Source of the DNA: Arthrobacter russicus
GTDB lineage: Bacteria; Actinomycetota; Actinomycetes; Actinomycetales; Micrococcaceae
Assembly: GCF_031454135.1 (NCBI RefSeq)
Contig: NZ_JAVDQF010000001.1
Coordinates: 3,596,001-3,660,000 of the forward strand
Direction of reading: 5' to 3'
Length of the DNA stretch: 64,000 bases
Numbering within the stretch: position 1 is the stretch's first letter; every line of letters begins with the position of its first letter. The translations under genes were made by a program, and so were the position numbers. Shown here piece after piece: positions 33,968 to 41,020 of the stretch. The notes below the pieces were generated by a model. The model did not search any database. It was not told the origin of the DNA and worked only from the letters and a program-made list of their open reading frames with translations.

Positions 33968-34192
33968 TCAGTCGTCGACGAGGACGGCGTCCTTTTCGAA
34001 CAGTCTCGAGGTCTCGTCGTGCCACTCGGAGGACATCGGCTTGAGTGTCGCTTCCACGGCACGAGCATGGTGTCCGCAAAAAAGCAGCTCGCCGCCAGAG
34101 GACTCGAGGATCACTCGGACATATGCTTGCGCTCCACAGCGGTCGCAACGGTCCAAGGCGTTCAGTTCACGACTTACGGTTGCAGTTGTCAT
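33968..34192 (-). CDS. DUF7455 small zinc-binding protein
   Basis: A 74-residue protein with a likely zinc site: CDRCGAQAYVRV and LLFCGHHA (Cys-x2-Cys and Cys-x-x-His). The start ATG has a strong GGAGGG ribosome site. Proteins of this family occur next to sigA in many actinobacteria. The zinc-ribbon-like fold suggests binding to nucleic acid or RNA polymerase, but no role is established that I know of. It faces sigA across a pair of terminators. Confidence 0.85.
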   Translation of the reverse strand: MTTATVSRELNALDRCDRCGAQAYVRVILESSGGELLFCGHHARAVEATLKPMSSEWHDETSRLFEKDAVLVDD

Positions 34193-34360
34193 GATCCCTC
34201 CTTCTTCTCTGGCCTATCTTCGGCTCTATCCCGATACAAGCTCCAGCCTTATTGCTTGTACATCTATACAACCATTATTCGGTTCCAAACCATCTCAGGC
34301 TGGGTGTTCTTTCGCTGTGCGCGTATTGCAATTTCATAACCGAAAAGATTCCCTCCGGAA

Positions 34361-34382
34361 TGCCGTGACGCCCGTCACGGCA
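34361..34382. promoter_or_regulatory. 22-bp inverted repeat upstream of parE
   Basis: TGCCGTGACG, CC, CGTCACGGCA: perfect 10-bp arms. It contains GTGA-N6-TCAC (34365-34378), the CRP/GlxR layout, 95 bp upstream of the parE start. It sits between the divergent DUF7455 and parE genes. Confidence 0.5.
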
Positions 34383-34476
34383 CGCCTAAGCCCTTGCGGC
34401 GGCCCGAGGAGATAGCCTGAATAAGCTCACTGTGCCCAGGAAACTGCGGCTGCACGACCCGAGGAGGAACGCCCTA

Positions 34477-36588
34477 GTGGCCGCCACCAATTCCGATTAC
34501 AACGCACGTCACCTTTCCGTCCTGGAGGGACTCGAAGCGGTCCGCAAACGACCCGGCATGTACATCGGCTCAACCGACTCCCGGGGGCTGATGCATTGCC
34601 TCTGGGAAATCATCGACAACTCGGTCGACGAGGCCCTCGGCGGGCACGGGCAGAAGATCCTGGTGATCCTGCACAAGGACAACTCGGTGGAAGTCCACGA
34701 CGACGGCCGCGGCATCCCGGTGGACATCGAGCCCAAGACCGGGCTCAGCGGCGTCGAAGTGGTGCTGACCAAATTGCACGCCGGCGGCAAGTTCGGCGGA
34801 TCGTCGTATGCCGCCTCGGGCGGTTTGCACGGCGTCGGCGCTTCCGTGGTCAACGCGCTTTCGGCGCGGCTGGACGTCCAGGTCGACCGCGGTGGCAAGA
34901 CCTACCAGATGTCCTTCCGTCGTGGCGAGCCGGGCACCTTCAAAGACACCGGTCGTTCGTTGAGCCCCTCGGCTACCTTCGAACCGTTCGTGCAGAAGTC
35001 CAGCCTGGCAGTGGTGGGCAGCACGAAACGCGGGATCACCGGAACCCGGATCCGGTATTGGGCGGACCGGCAGATTTTCACTCCGGACGCGAAGTTCTCC
35101 TACGACGAGTTGGCCGCCCGGGCCAGGCAGACCTCATTTCTGGTCCCCGGCCTGAAGATCACGGTCCGGGACGAACGCGGTCTGCCGGGTACCCCGGGCG
35201 AACTCGGAGCGCATGAAGAAGTTTTCCACCACGACGGAGGCATCTCCGAGTTCGCGGACTACCTCGCGGTGGATGCCCCGGTCACCGACATTTGGCGCCT
35301 GCACGGCACGGCGAGCTTCAAGGAGACCGTGCCGGTACTCGATGCCAACGGCCATATGATGCCCACCGAAGTTGAGCGCGACTGCGAGGTGGACATCGCG
35401 GTCCGCTGGGGCATCGGCTACGAAACCACAATGCGCAGTTTCGTGAACATCATCGCCACGCCCAAAGGCGGCCGGCACCAGGAAGGCTTCGAGCAGGCGT
35501 TGCTGAAGACCTTCCGCAAGGTGATTGAAGCGAATGCGCGCAAGCTCAAGGCCGGCAACGACAAGATCGAGAAAGATGACGTGCTGGCCGGGCTGACCGC
35601 GGTGCTCACGGTGCGCTTGGCCGAGCCGCAGTTCGAAGGCCAGACCAAGGAGATCCTGGGCACGCCTGCGGTCCGGGCGATCGTGGCCAAGGTGGTCGAA
35701 CAGGAGATCACCGCGAAGCTGAATTCTTCGAACCGGAATGACAAGGCCCAGTCGGCACTGCTGCTGGAAAAAGTCGTCTCCGAAATGAAGTCCCGGATTT
35801 CGGCCCGGGTGCACAAAGAGACGCAGCGCCGCAAAAACGCCCTGGAGACCTCCTCGCTGCCGGCCAAGCTGGCGGATTGCCGATCGGAGGAGACCGAGCG
35901 CACCGAGCTGTTCATCGTCGAGGGCGACAGCGCTTTGGGCACCGCCCGGCTGGCTCGCTCTTCGGATTTCCAAGCGCTGCTGCCGATTCGCGGCAAGATC
36001 CTCAACGTGCAGAAGGCCTCGGTGGGGGACATGCTCTCCAACGCCGAGTGCGCCGCGTTGATCCAGGTGGTGGGTGCCGGCTCCGGGCGGTCCTTCGATT
36101 TGGAAGCGGCCAGGTACGGGAAGATCATTCTGATGACCGACGCCGACGTCGACGGCGCGCATATCCGCACGCTGCTGCTGACCTTGTTCTTCCGCTACAT
36201 GCGGCCGATGGTGGATGCCGGCCGGGTTTTCGCCGCGGTGCCGCCGCTGCACCGGGTGGAGGTGATCAACCAGGGCCAAAAGGCCAACGAGCTGATCTAC
36301 ACCTATTCCGAGACCGAGCTGAACACGCTGCTCAAGCGTTTGGAGCAGGAGAAGAAGCGTTACAAAGAACCGATCCAGCGTTACAAGGGCTTGGGCGAGA
36401 TGGACGCCGACCAGCTGGCCGAAACCACCATGGACCCGCGGCACCGGACCTTGCGCCGGGTGACTGCGGCGCATGCCGAGGCTGCCGAAAAGACCTTCGA
36501 GTTGTTGATGGGTTCCGACGTGGCGCCGCGCAAGGAGTTCATCATCGCCGGCTCGTCCTCGCTGGACCGGGAGCGGATCGACGCCTGA
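34477..36588 (+). CDS. parE: DNA topoisomerase IV subunit B (GyrB-like)
   Basis: A 703-residue ATPase subunit of a type IIA topoisomerase. The GHKL fold shows RKRPGMYIGST, EIIDNSVDEALGG, DDGRGIPVD, and GGLHGVGASVVNALS. The TOPRIM part has VEGDSALGTARLARS (EGDSA), DADVDGAHIRTLLL, and the C-terminal RYKGLGEM. The GTG at 34477 is preferred (GAGGAGG 11 nt upstream) over an ATG at 34432. Its partner parC is at 47-50 kb. Whether it relaxes, decatenates or supercoils cannot be told; a second gyrB/gyrA pair is expected elsewhere. An intergenic repeat element lies downstream. Confidence 0.95.
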   Translation: MAATNSDYNARHLSVLEGLEAVRKRPGMYIGSTDSRGLMHCLWEIIDNSVDEALGGHGQKILVILHKDNSVEVHDDGRGIPVDIEPKTGLSGVEVVLTKLHAGGKFGGSSYAASGGLHGVGASVVNALSARLDVQVDRGGKTYQMSFRRGEPGTFKDTGRSLSPSATFEPFVQKSSLAVVGSTKRGITGTRIRYWADRQIFTPDAKFSYDELAARARQTSFLVPGLKITVRDERGLPGTPGELGAHEEVFHHDGGISEFADYLAVDAPVTDIWRLHGTASFKETVPVLDANGHMMPTEVERDCEVDIAVRWGIGYETTMRSFVNIIATPKGGRHQEGFEQALLKTFRKVIEANARKLKAGNDKIEKDDVLAGLTAVLTVRLAEPQFEGQTKEILGTPAVRAIVAKVVEQEITAKLNSSNRNDKAQSALLLEKVVSEMKSRISARVHKETQRRKNALETSSLPAKLADCRSEETERTELFIVEGDSALGTARLARSSDFQALLPIRGKILNVQKASVGDMLSNAECAALIQVVGAGSGRSFDLEAARYGKIILMTDADVDGAHIRTLLLTLFFRYMRPMVDAGRVFAAVPPLHRVEVINQGQKANELIYTYSETELNTLLKRLEQEKKRYKEPIQRYKGLGEMDADQLAETTMDPRHRTLRRVTAAHAEAAEKTFELLMGSDVAPRKEFIIAGSSSLDRERIDA

Positions 36589-36640
36589 ACCTCGGATTCC
36601 GCCGAGTATCGGAGTCCAGCCCGAATATCCATGACACCCC

Positions 36641-36831
36641 GCGCGAGTGCACACGTGAGCGTTCGGCCCTTTCGTGTCGAACTCCGTTCGCCACGTAGGG
36701 ACCCTGGCGAACGCACACGTGAGCGTTCGGCCCTTTCGTGTCGAACTCCGTTCGCCACGTAGGGACCCTGGCGAACGCACACTTGGCGCGGGTGTTTCGC
36801 GGAATTACCCGCGCCAAGTGTGCACTCGCGC
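36641..36831. repeat. Intergenic repeat element: 64-bp tandem duplication plus long hairpin, bounded by 14-bp inverted repeats
   Basis: Two perfect 64-bp copies at 36649-36712 and 36713-36776 are followed by a hairpin with 17-bp perfect arms (36777-36793 and 36807-36823). The first arm is GCACACTTGGCGCGGGT. The whole is bordered by GCGCGAGTGCACAC (36641-36654) and its complement at 36818-36831. It lies between converging parE and M56 genes, so the hairpin may serve as a terminator, but the repeats suggest a REP/MITE-like element. Confidence 0.8.
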
Positions 36832-36860
36832 AGGGTTTGGGGCTGCGGGGTTCGGGAGGT

Positions 36861-37814
36861 TCAGCCCAGGGCGGGGAGGACCAGCAGCGCGGTGGGCGCC
36901 GCCAGCAGCAGCACCGAAGCGGCCAGTACCAGGGCCTGCAGTGGGGTGCTCAAGGGCGGTTCCGGGTTGATCAACCGCTGGATCCGCGAGGCGGTGGTGG
37001 CTTCGGTGTCGAAACCTTCCAGCGGGACCGCGTGGCTGCTGCCCTCGAGCGAGCCCGAGGCGACCAGGGCGATGGAGCGGACCAGGACCGGCTCCGAGAC
37101 CACGGTCAGCGCCGCGTCGTCGGCGAGCATTTCGATCAGCTCGTTGACCGAGCGCTGGGCCAATTTCGACGTCGGCAACCAGGGCAGGGCGGATTTCCAG
37201 GCGGCGAAAGCCCAGAGCAGCAGGTGGTGCCGTTGGGTCAGGTGCGTATTTTCATGGGTCAGCACGGCACGCAGTTCTTCGGGCTTGAGCAGTTCGAGCA
37301 ACCCGTCGGAAAGCACGGTCACCGATCTGGCCCCGCCGGGCAGGCAATAGGCGACCGGCATCCGGTGGTTGATGACGACCGTGCCCGGCTGTTCTGCCGA
37401 AGGCGAAGAAAGCAGGAGCAGCAGTTCCCGGTGCCGGCCGCGTTGCCGTTGGATCCGCACGTAGGTCAGCAGCAAGGTGAACAGCAGATGCGCGCCGAGC
37501 AGTCCGGCCGCGGAGAGGGCGAAGGCGTGCCAGAAGCGCAGGCCGCCGATCGGCGCGTTGAAGAATACGATGTCGATCAGCCGGTGCGAGGCCGAGAAGA
37601 TGTTGCTGCCCAAGGGCGCCAGGCCCCAGGTCAGCATGGCGCCGATCATCGACAGTCCGCCGGCCAGGCCGATCGCCTGCCAGAGGATCATCGCACTGGC
37701 CGGCGAGCGGCGGGGCCACTGCGCCCGGGAGAGCAGTACCGGTGCGGGCCAGGCCAAAATGACCGCCAGGGCGGCCAGCACCCAAGCAGCGACGGTGAGC
37801 GGATCCAGGCTCAA
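36861..37814 (-). CDS. M56-family membrane metallopeptidase (BlaR1-like, without sensor domain)
   Basis: A 317-residue membrane protein. The zinc-metalloprotease motif is LTHENTHLTQRHHLL (HExxH-type, with Glu in place), flanked by membrane helices at about residues 5-26, 37-60, 85-110 and 285-310. The BlaR1/MecR1 N-terminal layout is present but the extracellular penicillin-binding domain is absent, so beta-lactam sensing is unlikely. It is downstream of the BlaI-like gene by 22 bp on the same strand, the standard repressor/protease pair. By analogy it may cleave or trigger inactivation of the repressor in response to a membrane or respiratory signal. Confidence 0.88.
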   Translation of the reverse strand: MSLDPLTVAAWVLAALAVILAWPAPVLLSRAQWPRRSPASAMILWQAIGLAGGLSMIGAMLTWGLAPLGSNIFSASHRLIDIVFFNAPIGGLRFWHAFALSAAGLLGAHLLFTLLLTYVRIQRQRGRHRELLLLLSSPSAEQPGTVVINHRMPVAYCLPGGARSVTVLSDGLLELLKPEELRAVLTHENTHLTQRHHLLLWAFAAWKSALPWLPTSKLAQRSVNELIEMLADDAALTVVSEPVLVRSIALVASGSLEGSSHAVPLEGFDTEATTASRIQRLINPEPPLSTPLQALVLAASVLLLAAPTALLVLPALG

Positions 37815-37836
37815 GGAGATCCTCCCTGAACCGGGG

Positions 37837-38208
37837 TCAGTCCCCGCTGCGTTCGAGCAGCTTGCGCAGCGTTGTGGCTTCGTCTGCAGAGACCGAGCCG
37901 ATGAAGCGGGCCAGAACGGCTTCCCGGTCCGGAGCGGAACCGAGCACTTCGTGCATCAACTCCGCGGTGTGCTCCGCGCGGGAGGTCACTGAGCGGTAGC
38001 GGTGCGGACGGATGTCCCGTTCACGTTCCACCAGCCCCTTTTTCTCCAATCGCGACAACACCGTCAAAACCGTGGTCACCGCGAGTTCTTTGCCGTGCGA
38101 AGCCTCCAGGTGCGAGAGCAGATCCCGCAACTCGTTGGCCGTGAGCGGCTCGGGTTGCTGCCACAGCAGATCCATTACGGATCGCTCCAGTTCACCCAGT
38201 GTCGCCAT
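37837..38208 (-). CDS. BlaI/MecI/CopY-family repressor
   Basis: A 123-residue winged-helix dimeric repressor. The helix-turn-helix region starts ATLGELERSVMDLLWQQPEP, with LAVTTVLTVLSRLEKKGLVERERD as the recognition helix and wing (residues about 43-66), and the acidic C-terminal helix (TLRKLLERSGD) gives dimerisation. The ATG at 38208 has AAGGA 6 nt upstream; longer starts at 38232 and 38247 lack one. The divergent cydA gene and three TAC-N5-GTA palindromes upstream make regulation of cytochrome bd and of itself very likely. In Mycobacterium tuberculosis BlaI (Rv1846c) was reported to control respiratory genes, which agrees. Confidence 0.92.
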   Translation of the reverse strand: MATLGELERSVMDLLWQQPEPLTANELRDLLSHLEASHGKELAVTTVLTVLSRLEKKGLVERERDIRPHRYRSVTSRAEHTAELMHEVLGSAPDREAVLARFIGSVSADEATTLRKLLERSGD

Positions 38209-38268
38209 GCTCGTCCTTCGTTCGTCTGCCATTGCTGCAGATACCAATGTAGCTTGTTTCCCGGGTTA

Positions 38269-38287
38269 TTTCTACGACCAGTAGAAA
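38269..38287. promoter_or_regulatory. BlaI-type operator 1 (cyd/blaI region)
   Basis: TTTCTAC (38269-38275), GACCA, GTAGAAA (38281-38287): perfect 7-bp arms with the TAC-N5-GTA core of BlaI-family sites. Centre 38278. Confidence 0.85.
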
Positions 38288-38290
38288 ATG

Positions 38291-38307
38291 TTCTACACTG
38301 TGTAGAA
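38291..38307. promoter_or_regulatory. BlaI-type operator 2 (cyd/blaI region)
   Basis: TTCTACACTGTGTAGAA is a perfect 17-bp palindrome containing TACA-N3-TGTA, the core described for BlaI/CopY repressors. Its centre is 21 bp from operator 1. Confidence 0.88.
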
Positions 38308-38314
38308 GTTATAT

Positions 38315-38331
38315 TTCTACAAGACGTAGAA
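38315..38331. promoter_or_regulatory. BlaI-type operator 3, overlapping the cydA leader
   Basis: TTCTAC (38315-38320), AAGAC, GTAGAA (38326-38331). It abuts the GAGG ribosome site of cydA, 10 bp before the ATG, and follows a TATATT -10-like hexamer at 38310-38315. Its centre is 24 bp from operator 2. Confidence 0.82.
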
Positions 38332-38340
38332 GAGGATGGG

Positions 38341-39960
38341 ATGGAAGCCCTCGACATCGCCCGCTGGCAATTCGGCATCACCACGGTGTACCACTTCCTG
38401 ATGGTGCCGCTGACCATCGGCTTGGGTCTGGTGGTCGCAGTTCTGCAGACCGTGTGGCTCAAAACCAAGAAGCCCGAATACTTGCGGATGACCAAGTTCT
38501 GGGGCAAGTTGTTCCTGATCAATTTCATCCTCGGGGTGGCTACCGGCCTGGTTCAGGAGTTCCAATTCGGCTTGGCCTGGAGCGAATACAGCAGGTTCGT
38601 CGGCGACGTCTTCGGGGCGCCGCTGGCGATGGAAGCCCTGCTTGCCTTCTTCATCGAATCGACCTTCCTCGGTTTGTGGATCTTCGGCTGGAAGAAGCTC
38701 CCGGCGAAGCTGCATCTGGCTTGCCTGTGGATCGCGGTGCTCGGCTCCGTGGTGAGCGCCTATTTCATCCTGGTCGCCAATTCCTGGATGCAGCATCCGG
38801 TGGGCGTCACCATGGTCGATGGCCGTCCGCGGATGACCGATGCCTGGGCGGTCTTCACGAACAACACCGCGCTGGTGGCCTTCCCGCACACGATTTTCGG
38901 TGCACTCGCGGTGGCCGGGGGATTCCTGCTCGGCATCTCCTGGTACCACCTTTGGAAACGGCGGCGTCTGGGCATCGACACCGTGGACGCGAAAAAGCGC
39001 GTGGTGGTAGGCGAAAGCCCCGTCGTGGACGGCAAGATGCAGTACCCGGGGCGGGACAAAACGGACCACAAGGTCTGGATCCGTTCCTTGCGGATCGGCG
39101 CCGTGGTCGCGATGATCGCTTTTGCCGGAACCGCGATCAGCGGGGATTTGCAGGGCAAGCTGATGTTCGAACAGCAGCCGATGAAAATGGCCGCGGCCGA
39201 GGCCGCCTGCCAGAACGGCACCAGCTTCTCGATCCTGTCGATCGGCGACGTCGGCGCAAAAAACTGCAATGACGTCGCGGCGCTGATCGAAATCCCCGGT
39301 CTGCTGTCCTTCTTGGCGCACGGCGATTTCGACACCGAGGTGAAGGGCGTCAACACCCTGCTGCCGGAATACCAGGCGAAATACGGGACCAACCTGCCGG
39401 ACAATCCGATTTACGGCGACCGGGCCGGCCAGCCGATCCAGTACGTTCCGGTGATGGCGGTGACCTACTGGGGATTCCGGATGATGATCGGCTTCGGCGG
39501 GATCGCGGCTTTGGCGGCCTTCGTGGCCTTCTTCATCGCCAGACGCGGCACTGTGCCGGAATCCAAGTGGCTGATGCGGCTCGCGGTCTTCGGCATCCTG
39601 GCGCCTTTCGGGGCCAACTCGGCCGGTTGGATCTTCACGGAGTTGGGCCGGCAGCCCTTCGTGGTGGCGCCGAATCCGCAATTGAGCGGCATCGACCAAG
39701 TCTTCATGTTCACCGCGGCGGCGGTATCGCCGGGGGTGAGCGTGGGCGAGCTGGTCTTCTCGTTGGTGGCCTTCATCGTGGTCTACGCGGCGCTGTTGGT
39801 GGTCGAAGTGTTCCTGTTGTTCCGTTATGTCCGAGGCGGAGTGGCCTCCGCGATGCCGGAGCTGGCGGCGCCGCCACCGGACCCGGACGACGAAGCCGAC
39901 GACGGCGACGCTGAAAACCAGAAAAAGGACGACGACGATGTGCTCGCCTTCGCCTATTAA
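38341..39960 (+). CDS. cydA: Cytochrome bd ubiquinol oxidase subunit I
   Basis: A 539-residue membrane protein and terminal oxidase subunit that carries the hemes. Family marks are ARWQFGITTVYHFLMVPLTIG with His18 (heme b595 ligand), ALLAFFIESTFLG (Glu), SWMQHPVG, and ELGRQPFVV. The quinol-loop is short (actinobacterial form). The C-terminal 25 residues are acidic (DDEADDGD). ATG at 38341, GAGG 9 nt upstream; a longer in-frame start would run through the operators. Divergent from the BlaI/M56 pair, followed by cydB and cydDC. Probably induced when the main oxidase is limited or inhibited. Confidence 0.97.
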   Translation: MEALDIARWQFGITTVYHFLMVPLTIGLGLVVAVLQTVWLKTKKPEYLRMTKFWGKLFLINFILGVATGLVQEFQFGLAWSEYSRFVGDVFGAPLAMEALLAFFIESTFLGLWIFGWKKLPAKLHLACLWIAVLGSVVSAYFILVANSWMQHPVGVTMVDGRPRMTDAWAVFTNNTALVAFPHTIFGALAVAGGFLLGISWYHLWKRRRLGIDTVDAKKRVVVGESPVVDGKMQYPGRDKTDHKVWIRSLRIGAVVAMIAFAGTAISGDLQGKLMFEQQPMKMAAAEAACQNGTSFSILSIGDVGAKNCNDVAALIEIPGLLSFLAHGDFDTEVKGVNTLLPEYQAKYGTNLPDNPIYGDRAGQPIQYVPVMAVTYWGFRMMIGFGGIAALAAFVAFFIARRGTVPESKWLMRLAVFGILAPFGANSAGWIFTELGRQPFVVAPNPQLSGIDQVFMFTAAAVSPGVSVGELVFSLVAFIVVYAALLVVEVFLLFRYVRGGVASAMPELAAPPPDPDDEADDGDAENQKKDDDDVLAFAY

Positions 39961-40008
39961 TGTCACTGGGCATACTGACCGCAAACCCGAGACGAACGGA
40001 GCACTCTG

Positions 40009-41010
40009 ATGGATTTCCTGCCCACCTTGTGGTTCGTGGTGATCGCGGTGCTGTGGACCGGGTACTTGTTCCTGGAAGGCTTCGACCTGGGCGTCGGCAT
40101 GCTGATGAAGCTGTTCGCCCGCGACAATGCCGAGCGCCGGGTGCTGCTCAATACCGTCGGGCCGGTTTGGGACGGCAACGAGGTTTGGCTGATCACGGCG
40201 ATCGGCGCGACTTTCGCGGCGTTTCCGAGTTGGTACGCCTCGCTGTTGTCGGCGCTCTACTTGCCGATGATCCTGGTGCTCCTGGGCCTGATCTTCAGAG
40301 CGGTGGCTTTCGAGTACCGCGGAAAGGTCGATGCGGTGCGCTGGCGCGGAGTCTGGGACTGGGCGATCCTGCTGGGCTCGGCAGTGTCGGCCTTCGGGGT
40401 CGGCGCGGCATTGGCTTTGACCAGCACCGGGCTGCCGTTGAACGCGAACGGAGACCGGATCGGCGGCGCCTTCGCCTGGTTCAACGGCTATGCCGTGCTG
40501 GGCGGTGCTGCGGTAGTGCTCTTCTGCGTGGTCCATGCCGCGGCGTTCCTGGCGCTCAAAACCGATGGCACGGTGCGCGAACGCGCCCGCAAGCTGTTCC
40601 GCCGGGCGGCGCCCTTCGCGCTGCTGCCATTGCTCGCCTGGGGGCTGGCGGTGCAACTGTCGAACCAGAAGCCGCTCGGTTGGGCGTTGCTGCTGCTCGG
40701 CGTGCTGGCGGTGGGCTTCGCGGTGATCGCGGCTGCCCGGCGGCGTGAAGGCTGGGCGTTCGTGGGTTGCGGCGTGTTCCTGCTCAGCATGATGGCCACG
40801 ATCTTCCTCAACCTGTTCCCGAATGTTCTGCCCTCGACGCTCTCCGCGGACTTTTCGTTGACCGTGCAGAACGCCTCGGCCTCGCCTTATACCTTGGGCC
40901 TGATCAGCATCATCGCGAGCTTCGGCGTGCCTCTGGTGCTGGCTTACCAGGGTTGGACCTACTGGGTGTTCCGCAAGCGGATCAGCAGCCGAAGCCTGCC
41001 GGCGCACTGA
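40009..41010 (+). CDS. cydB: Cytochrome bd ubiquinol oxidase subunit II
   Basis: A 333-residue membrane protein with about eight to nine helices, beginning MDFLPTLWFVVIAVLWTGYLFLEGFDLG, the standard CydB N-terminus (the Glu-Gly-Phe-Asp motif). VWDGNEVWL with Trp and Asn, and FNGYAVLGGAAV are further family patterns. It pairs with CydA to build the oxidase. 48 bp separate it from cydA and 10 bp from the following fused ABC gene, so cydA-cydB-cydDC are one operon. Confidence 0.97.
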   Translation: MDFLPTLWFVVIAVLWTGYLFLEGFDLGVGMLMKLFARDNAERRVLLNTVGPVWDGNEVWLITAIGATFAAFPSWYASLLSALYLPMILVLLGLIFRAVAFEYRGKVDAVRWRGVWDWAILLGSAVSAFGVGAALALTSTGLPLNANGDRIGGAFAWFNGYAVLGGAAVVLFCVVHAAAFLALKTDGTVRERARKLFRRAAPFALLPLLAWGLAVQLSNQKPLGWALLLLGVLAVGFAVIAAARRREGWAFVGCGVFLLSMMATIFLNLFPNVLPSTLSADFSLTVQNASASPYTLGLISIIASFGVPLVLAYQGWTYWVFRKRISSRSLPAH

Positions 41011-41020
41011 GGACCGGCAG

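Noticed and set aside
36670-36760. LexA/SOS-like box CGAAC-N3-GTTCG, twice in the 64-bp repeats
   Set aside because: SOS boxes of actinobacteria have a 4-bp spacer (CGAAC-N4-GTTCG); here the spacer is 3, and the site is only part of a duplicated intergenic element between converging genes.
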